A DNA stretch of 64,000 nt from Sipunculus nudus (GCA_026874595.1 CM049306.1:33992019-34056018), one strand, 5' to 3'. Shown: positions 1 to 11,420, counted from the stretch's first letter. Made by a program: numbers and translations. The notes: a model not told the origin generated them from the letters alone.

Positions 1-46
1 ACACGAGTTACGCCCGTGTCACACAATAAAAAGAGCACCTGTAACA
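1..46 (-). repeat. Start of the 3' LTR (truncated by window edge)
   Basis: On the minus strand a purine-rich stretch is followed directly by TGTTACAGG, a normal TG start for an LTR. The opposite LTR ends in GTAACA at 5250-5255, giving a matching TGTTAC...GTAACA terminal inverted repeat. Only the first 46 bases are inside the window, so length and age cannot be measured. Confidence 0.6.
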
Positions 47-56
47 CTCCCCTTCA
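47..56 (-). other. Polypurine tract of the retrotransposon
   Basis: The minus strand reads GAAGGGGAG immediately before the TG of the 3' LTR. This is where plus-strand DNA synthesis is primed in LTR elements. Position and composition both fit. Confidence 0.6.
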
Positions 57-168
57 TGTAAGAAAAAAGAGAGTTTTCACAGAAAACATTCTTTTTGCGA
101 TCACAATCACTAAATGTTTACAACATCTCAAAAATCATCTTATTTTCAACATTACATGAACATCTTGT

Positions 169-669
169 TTACAACATTTTATAAACATCTCGATAAGCCA
201 TCAGCAAGTACATTGTCTTTCCCTTTAATGTGTATGTATCAAGATTGTAATCCTGTAAGAACAAACTCCATCTCAAGAATCTTTGATTTCTACACTTCAA
301 CTTGTTAGGCCTGCCTGATGAAGTAGCATAAACTTCATAATGTTGCAACGCCAAAATCAAAGCCAAACATTCTTTTTCAATAGTGGAGTTGTTTTTCTGG
401 TTTGCTTTAAACTTTCTTGAGAAATATCAAATTGGATGATCTATGCCATCATTGCCTTCTTGTAACAACACAACACCAGCAGCAGTATCAACAGCATCTT
501 CAGCTAACTTAAAAGGGACAGAAAAGTCTGGAGCTGCTACAACTGGTGAACTTTGCAGAATTGCTTTCAAATTCCTAAATGCACTTTCAAACTGAACATT
601 CCATACAAACTTTTGTTTCTTCTTTAACAAATTAGTCAAAGGTTTAGCTACAGCAGCAAATTTGGACAA
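169..669 (-). pseudogene. Retrotransposon RNase H domain, broken
   Basis: The frame resembles the Ty3/gypsy RNase H that follows reverse transcriptase and degrades the RNA of the RNA/DNA hybrid. Visible hallmarks are an aspartate in EDAVD followed by AAGVVLLQ, where the family has TDAS..GAVLLQ, then YFSRKF, the glutamate of TIEKE, and ALQHYEVY. One in-frame TGA (424-426) lies between HPI and YFSRKF. The segment that normally carries the third catalytic aspartate (TDHNPL type) is missing: the frame jumps from the TSSGRP stretch to NQRFLRWSL. The domain should be inactive. The connection segment between RT and this domain (about 670-808) is in another frame. Confidence 0.85.
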
Positions 670-808
670 AACTTCCTGTAGTATCCAACCATACCAAGAA
701 AACGCATTATTTGGTTTTTGTTCTCTGGTCTAGGAAATGCAAAAATAGCACTTATTTTAGCATCAACAGGTTTTACCTGACCCTGCCCTACAATATGACC
801 CAAAAATG

Positions 809-1429
809 TTACTTGTGCATGACAAACTCAGACATCACTAAGTTGACGGTCAGACGTGCTTCACTGAGTCCTTCGAAGAGGTCGCGAATAATTTGCAGAT
901 GTTTCTCCCAGGTGTCGCTGTACACGATAAGGTCATCAATATATGCGTCACAGCCCTGAATGTCCTTGACAACCATATGGATGAGGCGCTGGAACGTGGC
1001 TGGTGAGTTCTTCATGCCAAGCGGCATAACTTTATACTGGTACAGTCCTTGCGGCGTAACAAATGCGGACACTTCTTTCGCTCGTTCTGTGAGCGGAACT
1101 TGCCAGAATCCTTTTAGCAAGTCAAACTTGGAGACATATCTGGAGATACCGTCTCTATCAATACAATCATCGATCCTCGGAATCGGGAACGTGTCAGTCT
1201 TGGTGACAGAATTCAGTTTTCGATAATCTGTGCACATACGGTAACTTCCATCAGGTTTTGGCACAAGAATACATGGTGAACTCCAGTTACTGTTACTAGG
1301 TTCAATAAAATCATTGTCCAGCAAATATTGAATCTCATCCTGTAGATACCTTTGCTTTTCTGGATTCAGTCTATATGGATGTTGCTTGACTGCGCTTGCC
1401 TCGCCAAAATCGACGTCATGGCACAACAT
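809..1429 (-). pseudogene. Retrotransposon reverse transcriptase, largely open frame
   Basis: A 206-residue open frame carries most of the Ty3/gypsy RT palm and fingers: KQHPYRLNPEK, LLDNDFIEPSNSNWSSP, ILVPKPDGSYRMC.DYRKLN, the first catalytic aspartate in VSKFDLLKGFWQVPL, FVTPQGLYQYKVMPLGMKNSPATFQ, and the YIDD box in DAYIDDLIVYSD. All three catalytic aspartates are present. A one-base frameshift near 809 separates it from the thumb and connection region, which continues in another frame with FLGH and VGYYRKF-like motifs. Upstream, the linker to integrase is frameshifted and has a stop near 1480. It copies element RNA into DNA in living relatives; here it belongs to a dead copy. Confidence 0.9.
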
Positions 1430-1599
1430 GTCAGTTTGCGTTGGAATGTCACCAAAAAAATGTTCATTATTCAGTTATTAAGCACGTCTGAGTTTTTCAA
1501 TGGTACTGTACCACACTGAATGTCTACATCACACCTACAATAAGTATCTACTTTAACTGGGGCAGGGTCAGTTTTTTCACAATTGACAGCAGTAACATT

Positions 1600-2073
1600 T
1601 TATACAACATCTGATGTGCTATTTCTGTCATTATATGGTTTCAAAATGTTAACATGGCACAGTTGTTTCTTCTTACGTCTATCTGGTGTCAACAGTATAT
1701 AATTTATATCATTGACTTTTTTGTCAACAATGTAAGCACCATAATACCTAGCTTGCAGAGGTCTGCCAGGGATGGGAAGTAAGGCAAGGACCTTTTCACC
1801 AGGCGCAATGGTCCTACTTACAGTGTGCTTGTCATACTTTGTTTTCATTTTACTTTGAGCAGATTTTAAATTTGACTTTGCAATCTCACAAGCATTGTGT
1901 AGTTTAGTGCGAAAGTCTGAGATATACTGCAGTAAACTAAGAGAATCAGGATTTTCACACAAGAGATTTTCTTTAAGCAGTTTCAATGGACCTCGTACGG
2001 AGTGTCCAAAAACTAGTTCAAAAGAACTGAAACCCAAGGACTCTTGAAAGGATTCTCTGACAGCAAACAGCAA
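1600..2073 (-). pseudogene. Retrotransposon integrase, C-terminal part
   Basis: The frame reads as the end of a gypsy integrase: LLFAVRES.QESLGFSSFELVFGH, typical of the region after the catalytic glutamate, then a basic linker and the GPY/F-like segment VLALLPIPGRPLQARYYGAYIV, ending in HVNILKPY. It stops at 1600 and the non-coding-looking linker to RT follows at once, in the same direction. The ATG given is simply the first in the frame; the real protein came in from the integrase core upstream, now out of frame. Confidence 0.85.
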
Positions 2074-2532
2074 TAGGTGGATTCATTCATCCCAGTCTTT
2101 CTGTGTGTCACAGCAATAAGTCTTGATCATGTTTATTAATGTCTGGTGAAAACGTTCGAGGGCGCCCTGACTTTCAGGATGGTATGGCGAAGAGCTGTGC
2201 TTTTTATACCTAGCTCAAGCATAACTTGTTGGAATAAGCCAGACATAAAATTAGACACTTGGTTAGATTGGACGGATTTTGGCAATCCAGAAGTTGTAAA
2301 AAACTTGGTCAGAGCTTTGACAACACTTTTGGCATTAATTATGCGCAATTAATGGTATTGCCTCAGGGAACCTGGTAGATGCGCACATAATTGTCAGCAT
2401 GTATTCATGTCCAGATTTTGTTTTGGGCAGTGGTCCAACACAATCAACAATAATCCTACTGAATGGCTCCTCGAAAGCAGGAATAGGTCTAAGTGGGGCC
2501 TTAGGAGGATTCTGATTGGGCTTGCCTACCAT
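2074..2532 (-). pseudogene. Retrotransposon integrase catalytic core, mutated
   Basis: This continues the integrase after an in-frame TAG that follows the zinc-binding CKSCHTC motif; a single C-to-T change of a CAG codon explains the stop. The first catalytic aspartate is in RIIVDCVGPLPKTKSGHEY. The second, usually in SDQGSNF, reads SNQVSNFMSGLFQQ, so aspartate has become asparagine (GAC to AAC). The third catalytic residue, glutamate in the PESQGALERFHQ stretch near 2150-2170, is present but in another frame from the preceding sequence. The enzyme would insert element DNA into the genome; this copy cannot. Confidence 0.87.
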
Positions 2533-3843
2533 CTAGCATGTATGGCATGATTTACAATATTGTACAACATCTTTTCTGAGGTTAGGCCAATAGAAGTGTG
2601 TACTAACTTTCTGATTAGTTTTATGTATACCTAAATGGCCAGACAAAGGAGCCTCATGTGCCATGCTTAGAATTTCATTGCGAAAGCTTTTGGGCATTAC
2701 TATTTGATGTTTGATGGCCCACTCATCATCAGCGCATACATCAGGTGGTCGCCATTTACGCATAAGCTCTCCGTTTTTGACATAGAAACAAACTAGGTTT
2801 TGTGATAGCTCATCTTTAGAAACTGCCCTGGGAAACAAACATGAAATATCAGGGTCCATTTGCTGTTCCCCGATAAGTTCTGACCTTGAGAATGCTGCAT
2901 CCTGTATGGGCGAGTCGTTAGACGAGTCACTAGTGACTCCCAGAGTGTTATTATCTGGACCATTATCCTCATGTGTGTTTTTCTTGGCCATAGATCTAGT
3001 TACAGCACATGAAGGATACAAACCAGGAATTTCCTGACTTTCCGGATCAGTGTCCTGATCTAGTGACGGCTTTTCTGTCATTATTGGTAAAGGCTGTACA
3101 TTATCACCTGCAACATCATTGCCTAATAGCAACTGAATTCCCTTAAAGGGTAAAGTAGTTCTTATGCCCACAGTAATATTCCCAGAAATCAAATCTGACT
3201 TTAAATGGATACTGTGAAGCGGAGCTGAAGTGTGCCTGTCTGAAAACACACCATTAACAAGTGCATCTGCACCAGTAAAGGATCTATTAGAAAATTGCAA
3301 AGTGTTTGTAAACATGAGAGTCTGGCCTGAACCAGTGTCCCTCAAAATTCTTATAGGGGTAGAATCTGAAAAATCACTTGAAAGTGATACAAAACCATCA
3401 TGAATGAATGGCTCAAATAACTCCATTTCAGAGTCAAGAGAGGAATCTACTACCTCAGCTTCATCAAACAAAGAACTGACATTCACAGTATCAGTCATAA
3501 ACTCTTTCTCAGAGTCCTTTAAGGAATCTCCATCCTTTTTATCATCAAACTCCTCATGGGATTCAACAGAGGAATTTTCCTCAGCAGAAACAAACTTCTG
3601 TTTGTCATAAGAGGACCTGGCCTCATTTGAAATACTCCCGCAAGAGTCATAAAAGGACTTAGCCTTATTTAAAGGATACTCCTCGCAGGAGTCTTGAAAG
3701 GACCTAGCCTTATTTAATTCCTCGCAGGAATCAACTGAGGTTTTTTCCACGCAAGCTACGGATTCTTCCACGTGGGCCTCCGTAGCATCAAACTCGCGTT
3801 TCAATAAAGGAGTCAATAAAGGAGTTGTACCCCTTTTTAACAT
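2533..3843 (-). pseudogene. Retrotransposon protease and integrase zinc-binding domain (436-residue frame)
   Basis: The longest open frame in the window. Residues 1-150 are acidic and low in complexity with repeated DSCEE / KARSF-like units. A retropepsin follows: the catalytic DTGSGQT lies at residues 169-175, and the second motif is the hydrophobic QLLLGNDVAG stretch. A variable linker leads to the integrase HHCC zinc-binding domain in the last 40 residues (GHLGIH ... FYWPNLRKDV ... CKSCHTC). Protease fused ahead of integrase, with no RT between, is direct evidence for the unusual pol order. The frame ends at a TAG that interrupts integrase. Confidence 0.88.
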
Positions 3844-4911
3844 GAAAAGATTCTGGCTCTTGTACTATGCTATGCATAGATTTTGAAACAAAACCAGAAG
3901 GTTTGCTTTTTGGTTTATTCGCAAATTTCCAGCAGTCAGATATTAGACGACCTTCCTTCTTGCAGTAATTACAGATTTTCTTTGAAAATGTTGGACCTAG
4001 ACACAGTGGACGTGGACTGAGATGTATCAATGGACTTTGCTGAACTATCAGGACTACTAGTACTGGGTGACTGCGCTGTAAACTTCTTTTGACCGTACTG
4101 ATTTACATTCTTGTTTATGAATGACTGGTTTGATTTGTTAGTAAAGGACATTTTGTGCGTTAATGAATAATCATCAACTAATTGAGCAGCAATGTCAAGT
4201 GTTTCAGGACTTTTCTCATCAAGAAAAGTTTTAACATCTGCGTTAATGCAGCGCTTGAATACTTCAAGCAAAATAAACTGGCGCAAATTGTCATAATCTT
4301 TCATTACATTTTTAGAACTACACCAGCGATCAAACAACTGCTCTTATGTTCTATCAAATTTAACGTACGTCTGATTTTTGCGCTTTTCCCAATTTCTCAA
4401 TTTCTGGCAGTAAGCCTCTGGAACTGACTCATAACATTTTAGGATTAACCGTTTTACCAGGTCATAGTCAGCATGCAGCAGCTTCTACTGAAAGTTCTGT
4501 ATATATTTCTCTGGCCTTGCCAGTCAATACACTTTGTAACAGCAGAGTCCAATTTTCCTTAGGCCATTTTAAATATTCAGCTACCTTCTCAAAATGTAAG
4601 AAATATTTATCAACCTCTTTTTCTTGAAAAGGTGGGACAAGTCTAATGTGTTTAGTAACATCAAAACTGCGAGTTGGGGCAGCACTTAGACTATGATCTA
4701 GTTTAAGTCTTTCTAATTCCAGTCGTTTTAACTCAATTTGTTTTTCTTTTTCTAGTCTTTCTTTTTCTAACCTCTCATGTTCTTCCCTATCTTCTCTCTG
4801 TTTTTTTTCTTTTTCTGATTCTGACTGTTTTAATGCTAGCTCATGTTGTATTTCCAACTTTTTAAATTCTAATTGCATAGCAAGTTGCTGTTTCAACTTC
4901 AGTCTCTTCAA
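3788..4911 (-). pseudogene. Retrotransposon gag, frameshifted
   Basis: The first part (4911-4468) starts with a highly charged Lys/Glu/Leu coiled coil of about 75 residues, then a capsid-like segment with RLVPPFQEKEVDKYFLHFEKV and LLLQSVLTGKAREIY. A frameshift and stops follow near 4468-4340. The matrix continues at 4337-3969 (FDRWCSSKNV, FKRCINADVKTFL, DDYSLTHK). The nucleocapsid zinc knuckle, near 3950, reads CNYCKKEGRLISDC: spacing is CX2CX4-X-X4C, with arginine (CGT) where histidine (CAT) is expected. Gag packages element RNA into particles. The charged N-terminal coiled coil followed by this capsid type is, from memory, common in mollusc Gmr1-like elements. Confidence 0.82.
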
Positions 4912-5227
4912 TTAAACCTTTGCTAACTAGATCTTGCATGATTTTAACAATGATATCAGGCTTTCTCAAAGCTTTTTTCACACTAGCCCTAAGTATTGTC
5001 CGAAACGCAACAACTGTTCCTTTGTCAACTGTTCAAGTTGATCAGGGTCGGGATCGGCAACAAATGTCTCAGGTTTGAAATCTGCAATGTTAAGATGTTA
5101 AAACAATAAAAAAAAACCTGAGATAAATCCTGTAAACAATGTACTGTAAACAATATGTAATCTTGTAAACAATGTATGATAAAACAATGTCCAGGTCAAG
5201 GCCTAATAAATTTGAAAACTATTAAGC

Positions 5228-5244
5228 ATCCAGACGAGCCCCAA
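5228..5244 (-). other. Primer-binding site, resembling the tRNA-Pro type
   Basis: The minus strand reads TTGGGGCTCGTCTGGAT five bases inside the LTR end (GTAACA at 5250-5255). This closely resembles the tRNA-Pro primer-binding site used by gammaretroviruses (TGGGGGCTCGTCCGGGAT), with a few differences. Minus-strand DNA synthesis would start here. Confidence 0.65.
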
Positions 5245-5405
5245 ACTTTTGTTACGGAACCTAATATAAACAGATCACGTATGCGTGATGAACACAAATT
5301 CTGTAACGGAGATAAAAAAAAATCAGATTCTGTAACACTAGGCAGCTTGAAATGTCTGGGAAAGAATAAAGAAGTCAGTGTTTTTTTGTTAACAAATAAC
5401 TATAA

Positions 5406-5411
5406 TTTATT
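5406..5411 (-). terminator. LTR polyadenylation signal AATAAA
   Basis: AATAAA on the minus strand downstream of the LTR TATA box, followed by a T-rich and GT-containing stretch. It fits the R/U5 border of the LTR. Confidence 0.45.
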
Positions 5412-5778
5412 CTTAAAACAACCCTAACATAGCAATACACTAAATCAATACAATTACACAGTAAAACAGCGGTATAACAACAAATCAATACAATCACACA
5501 GAAAAATAAAAAATGTGGACAGTACCTGGATACCAATTGACACCGTCACAATGATAAGTTCTTTAAATGTATACTCTCGGAGAATGACAGTCCAGTATAA
5601 AGCTCTTGTAACATCCAGAATGTAAACTGAAGTCCAAATGCATAACATCCAGGAGAAAGTCTTAGAAAACCTATAATTGCCGCACTGGTTGGATAAGGTC
5701 CTAGAAACTGACACACGCTTCTGCGTCCGCTGGAATCTTCTCTGCTGCTCTCTGCCCCCCGGCTCCAAAACACAACCC

Positions 5779-5787
5779 CTTTATAGA
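5779..5787 (-). promoter_or_regulatory. LTR TATA box
   Basis: TCTATAAAGG on the minus strand, inside the LTR and about 375 bases before its AATAAA. It is the expected core promoter of the element. Confidence 0.5.
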
Positions 5788-7826
5788 CTCTTCACCCCGA
5801 GAATTTTCGACTTCTCGAACAGTCTTAAGGATCCTACACAACACAGTAAACACGCGTTTCAGGAATTATCTAGAAAACATCGCTATCAACATAAGATAGC
5901 TAATCCATTTCAGTTCTTTTACACGTGTGCTGACCATCGTCTACTTAAAAATTACAATAATGTTACAACACTAAATTTTATTGATGCATGTATTTTTCTG
6001 TTGTTCAAATAATGCATTATGAATAGGTAAAGGCCCCACGGTTAACATAATCAATAACTTGAATTGGATACCTTACACTTTAGTTACTAATAATAATCAT
6101 AATAATAATAATGCATGAATTAACAATATTTGAACTAACAATTTTACAGCGCCTCAGTGTGTTCAAACAAGTTTAAATATGGTTGCTTCCTACTAATAGG
6201 GCTTTGTGGAACATCAATATAATATGAAAAAAAATGATTTATTAGTAAATATATATATTCTTTCAGAGAAGATGAATCGTGTTTAACAGTGGCTTGCCCA
6301 TGGGATAATTGGGCCTCTCCTGTCACTTTGACTCCCGGGGCTTCCTTGAAAACAGTGACTGGGCTAGGGGGTGAGAGTAAGAGAAAACATATTAGAAAGT
6401 GCGGTCATCATGAGACAAAAGATATTTCTGGTAACACTTATTGTGTATTTGTGCTGCAAAACCATTCAACTGGTAGGTTTGTATGAGGTTTACACAATGT
6501 AGCAAAACAAAAATCAGGAGAGCTAAAGGGTATTGTTATTGTTGTTATTTTATTGTTATTATTATTATTATTTTTATTATTATTATTATTTGTTGTTGTT
6601 GACGTTTTTGCTGCTGCTACTGTTTTTATGGGGTTGTCTTATTGATGTAAATCAACTCTGTTTGTTTTGGTTTCATTTTTTCATAACACTGCTGGAAGCC
6701 TTGTCTGCGGCACGCCAGCACAGTCCTCTCTCTACGTGTGACCGGCACGGAGCAGCAGGGTCATGTGACGCCAGTCTCGGGTTGCAGGTGTTCCCACTGA
6801 CAATAATTTAATTATCTCTTCTTCCATCAGTGCAACATGCATAATTTACCAGCACTGCTTGTATTAATCGGTCTCCAGGGTGCCACGTGTAGATGAAGGC
6901 ACTGTGACGTCACACGCTACCCCCAATGGAAGATCTCGCAGAGTTTCAGATTTAAAGGCTGCATGCATGACCTTTCACCGGCATTGTTCCTGACGGTAGG
7001 CCTTGGGGGTTAATTATACGTATTTCCGCACAGTCGTGGCACTATGCGTATATATAATTCATCTAAACATGTGTCAAGTTCGCGTTCTTGTGCATGTTTC
7101 CCTCAGATTTACATTCAAACAGGCTCTGGTACAACCCACTCATGCAAGGCCCCATCAGTTTTTATGTATGTTTTTACCAAAGGTTTGTCAAACAAAGCTG
7201 TTTTATTAGATAAACAAATCTTGGTGGCCATTAGTTACGGGAAAATCTGGTCTTGTATATTAATATGTATACATAAGTCATGTATCTCACGTCACGAGGT
7301 GCAACAGTGATATACAACATTATTTATATCACACACCATGATTAAAAACATATATGATATATAACGTGTCAATTTTGAGCCCGTGAATATTTAAGGGGTT
7401 TTAATAGACAAAAATTATAGGTTAATTGTTATTATGAAACAAATGTTTACCCTCCAAAGAATGCTTAATTAACATAGCTGTATTTTTGCATTACGTTTTA
7501 GGACATGACAATTAACAGCAACACGGTCTTAATAAAAAAAAATAACAAATAACAGTTTTGTGATTATTTACAACATGTTGACGATATGTTGTACTAGTAA
7601 TGAGACCATATATACAAAAACACGTCTGATCAACGCTGATTGTACAACGTGGATACATATAGCCGTTTTATAACGGATTTGGCTTTTCCTATGGTCTGAT
7701 ATATATACTATAGGGCCTACTTTGAGTCGTGACGCCAGTGACGCAATAAAAATTGCATAAGATCGTATTGATCCCTCACAGGGTCACCGTTGTGTTTGCT
7801 TTTGTATTATAAGTGAGTGTCAGCTC

Positions 7827-7909
7827 TCGGTAGATGGCAGTGTAGCTGAAAACAGATGTTGTCATTTAACCTCACCAAGATATAAATAATTGCCGCCATC
7901 TACCGGTCG
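7827..7909. promoter_or_regulatory. Two facing CTCF-like motifs
   Basis: TCGGTAGATGGCAG on the plus strand (7827-7840) and CCGGTAGATGGCGG on the minus strand (7893-7906) match the conserved bilaterian CTCF core CCASYAGRKGGCRS at 12 and 13 of 14 positions. They could equally be terminal inverted repeats of an 80-bp element. Confidence 0.35.
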
Positions 7910-8488
7910 AAGTCATATGTATTTAAATGAGATACATTATATTTATTGAATTTTAATTAACGAAAATACGGATTAATACCTAAAATATTTGTTAACTTTA
8001 TACAAATGCTTGAATAATACCAAGCAAGCCGGTGTCCAAACACGCCCCACTTTCGTATAGTCAATTGTTGAAAAATAATTGATCGGGCTCTTGCTGGATG
8101 AATTACTTATAAGATTTCAATTAACACCTCGTGCCGTGGTTCACATTGACATTTCCTGAGTCCACCACGCTGTTAATATTTGATAACATGGAACCAGAAC
8201 AATGCTACCGTAATGAAATATAAGCAATTAAGAGAATGGATCGATAACTAGGTGTAAAACTGATAATAACTGTTATGAAGAACACTACAGAATAAACCCT
8301 TCCTGATATTTTTAAAAATTAGTAACAAACAACATAATGCACTATTATTATGACATTACCTTATTTTATCCTATTGTTGAAATAAGAGCCTGACTTGAAA
8401 ATCTGTTTCATTGTTGTTGTTGCTGTTGTTATTGTTCTTGTTCAGCTGCTGTCGTTTTCATTATTTAATTATAATTATAATTATATTT

Positions 8489-8496
<8 letters not shown>

Positions 8497-8574
<78 letters not shown>
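8497..8574. repeat. (AAT)n joined to (ATT)n, long hairpin
   Basis: About 14 AAT units run straight into about 12 ATT units. The two halves are complementary, so either strand can fold into a long hairpin of about 36 base pairs with almost no loop. Confidence 0.9.
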
Positions 8575-9279
8575 GTCTGACGTGTTATAAATAAAGATAT
8601 TTTGTTGAACCTTTTTTTTTAAAAAACACAAGTCAGAAAAAGCCAATCACTCGGCAAATAGTCTGGTACCGCGCGTCGACTAATAACCTGCATCAATATT
8701 AATAAGCATTTTACCCTGGTACTGCTTAGTTCAATTAAGTTGCCGGCTGGCTAATAATAGCCTACAGGCTGATTGATAATCTAATTATCTCAAACAAGTG
8801 TATTCTAATTATACTTATGTCCTCGTATAACACATATGACTGTGGTAATTTCCTTCTGCGTCAACAAATTCCATTTGTAAAATCCCTTCTTATGTATGTG
8901 TGCTGATTCAATTATATATGTGTTTTTTTAAAACGTTATGGTGTATTAGATTGGTCGTTACCGGGGTATAAGCTCTGTAGAATACATTAACACACAAGAT
9001 GTGACAGGAAAGACTTAAGTTCCATGAACGATTTTATCTTAAATATATCAAATGACGTCACACTGGCTACAGAACTTTTGTATATTATGGCCGGTCGTGA
9101 TTCCGGTATAACCGTATCTGATTTTTCTTGGAAAGCACTATGTTAAAAGTATATACGGCAGAATCGAGTTATATCTAAACTGGTATCATACTGAACACTT
9201 GCAATTCTTTTTCATTTCAATGGAAATATAATGCGGGATATTGGAATTAACCGAAATACGCTTTCGGGAACTTGCACAG

Positions 9280-9670
9280 TAATTCGTTTGTGTGTTTGTT
9301 AGTGTGTGTGTGTTTGTGTGTTTGTTAGTGAGTGTGTGTGTTTGTTCACAAAATTACTCACGCATTCATGAACGGAATTTCCTGAAATTTTCAGGGCATT
9401 TCGGGAATGGGCCAAGGAAGAATCGATTTTTGTGTGTGTGTGGATTAGTCTCATGGTCCAGGTCCAGTAATTTAGGACTTACAGGAATATTCGCAAATGT
9501 ACAGTAATGCAGAATTGAACCTGTGAATGTGGGCCAAATAAGTGAATAAAAACACGGGTATGAAATACTTTTGCACGAATGGACTTTGGAGTGTGGGCTG
9601 AATAAGAGAAAGTGAACCCGTTGTGGTGAGTGTTCCACATCAAATACTACTAACATGGTGGAGGTCTGCA
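9280..9670 (+). repeat. TG-rich dispersed repeat, copy 1
   Basis: It begins with a TG-rich head (TGTGTGTTTGTTAGTG), then a body with the key strings TCATGGTCCAGGTC, ACAGGAATATTCGCAAATG, GTGGGCCAAATAAGTGAAT and TTTGGAGTGTGGG. The same strings in the same order occur near 18.6 and 19.9 kb. The GGTGGAGGTCTGCATGC end resembles a tail known, from memory, in widespread invertebrate repeats. Confidence 0.65.
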
Positions 9671-11420
9671 TGCCTGAGTATACATATTTATAAATTGTAA
9701 ATGTGTTTATCCGATGCTTCAGGATATACTTTATTAGGAGTTGTATATTACTAAAGCGTACAAGCGCCTTTATTGATGTTAAAGGCTGTTGTTGGCCGTC
9801 TTTCCGGTGCCGGGAATGCACGACTTCACTGTACGTCCTATAGAGTAGCGGATACGTTTCGATCAACTTATAATATGATAACGCGTCACCAAGACGACGA
9901 CGTTACCATTATGATTGTTACCCACCTCAGCCCTTGGAAATTATAGTTTCCTTTCGTATATATATATATGTAATAGTTTCATCATATCATTCAAAATGTT
10001 CATATTATATAAATATTAACTCCTACACGTAAAATGCCTTTTTTCATAACCCTCTCCATTTTCGTTCAATGCTTTGCAGGAGGGCCACACAGGCCTCGAT
10101 TTATGGTGACGGTGAACGCTTAATTACGAGTTATTGCAGTTCTAAAATTTAATCAAAATATACTCTTGATTATCTAATTTCCTGCCCTTCTTGTTGGAGG
10201 AAGAATGATGTTCATATAGGTCCTATAGATAAAGCTGCATTCATTTGTATTATAGAATCTGAAAAAAAGTTTAATGTATTACTTTTTTTATTTCCAGCAC
10301 ATGTATCTTTTACATGAATTGTATTTTCCAGTATAATCATTTAATTATTATATATTTTGTATTTACATATTTTTGTTTTGTGAGTGGGCTATGGCGTAAT
10401 CGCAGATAACATAGTAACGTTGCTTCTTGTCACTATAAACTATCACGATTCTAACAATGATTTGATCCCAGTACACAATATCCGCCTTCGTTAATTAGAT
10501 TGGCTAATTCAGCATGAACGACATACATTAAAAGAAATAAAATGGACCCAGCCTTTTAAAGCTGGAGCTAATTTTCGTAGACCAGTTCGACGACCGAAAT
10601 AAAGTCGACATAATGTTAAATAAACAGAAAAAAAGGAAATTTCATCGACATGATCAGATTAAAAGGAACCCTCAAGGGTTGTGACATTTCGTAATACGTA
10701 TAGTTGACTTGGCTGGCGCGGAGACAAGTTTTTTCATCATTAAAGATTCAGGGGTAGTACCGGAATCTTGGATCATGAGAGAGATTGCATGCTCATAAAA
10801 CGTAATGTCCTACATTTAACAGTAGGCGTATTACAGAAGAGCTTGTCCGGGTTGTGAGTGACCCGTGTTGTGATTTCCTTTTTTTTCTCGGCTGTATTCC
10901 TTTTTTTTATTTATTTGATATTTATGTCGATGTTATGATGTAGTATAATTTATTCATGGTAAGAAAGATTAAACAGACTTTAATATCGTATTGACAGACT
11001 CAAGCAATGATAGGTTCAATCGGCTATGAATTAGAGATGGAAATGCCGAAAATGAGACTCTATATATTTGTCAAAGACATCCGTATTTAGATTATGTAGA
11101 GTGGTATAATATAGATAGATTAGGTAAATGCTGTTTTGTGTTCTTATCAAATAGTAGGCGATATTGCGCTCACTCTTGTTCCCGCTGCATATGGAGGGAA
11201 ACATATAGGAAATGCAATATGACCGATTACCGAATAAGATTAGACATTATCATGCTATCATCAGAAAAAGAGTTTTGTAAGCCTTCTAAAAAAGAATTCA
11301 TAATAATTGCAGATGAATTTTATTTTCGTTGATTTGAACGGCGGAAAAAAAAAGAAATAAGATTAAAACATCTTAGTCTAAACTGGCATTTATATACTAA
11401 ATTTACCTTACAAATAAACT

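Larger units (their letters stand above)
1..6047 (-). mobile_element. Decayed Ty3/gypsy-type LTR retrotransposon with Gmr1-like pol order (partial at left edge)
   Basis: Read on the minus strand the element runs 5' LTR (about 6047-5250), tRNA primer-binding site, gag with coiled coil and zinc knuckle, aspartic protease, integrase, reverse transcriptase, RNase H, polypurine tract, then the start of the 3' LTR at position 46. All pol domains are Ty3/gypsy-like by motif, yet integrase lies before reverse transcriptase. In known families this order defines Gmr1-like elements; the usual Ty3/gypsy order puts integrase last. The stretch between integrase and RT still reads as one linker broken by a frameshift and small deletion, so the order is unlikely to come from two nested elements. 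Stops and frameshifts show it is inactive. The far edge of the 5' LTR is uncertain, between about 5960 and 6047, and the 3' LTR leaves the window. Confidence 0.88.
5250..6047 (-). repeat. 5' LTR of the retrotransposon
   Basis: The inner edge is set by GTAACA next to the primer-binding site. Within it, read on the minus strand, are a TATA box, a pyrimidine/purine-rich leader and an AATAAA signal in the correct order for U3-R-U5. The outer edge is not certain. TGTTAACCGTG at 6047 is the best match to the TGTTACAGGTG start of the other LTR, giving about 800 bp; an edge near 5970 is also possible. Confidence 0.6.

Noticed and set aside
8395-8646. Open frames made of Asn/Tyr or Ile repeats
   Set aside because: They are translations of AAT/ATT microsatellite on both strands, not genes.
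9366-9866. 166-residue minus-strand open frame
   Set aside because: It overlaps the antisense of a dispersed repeat present in three copies; similarity among copies is at DNA level only.
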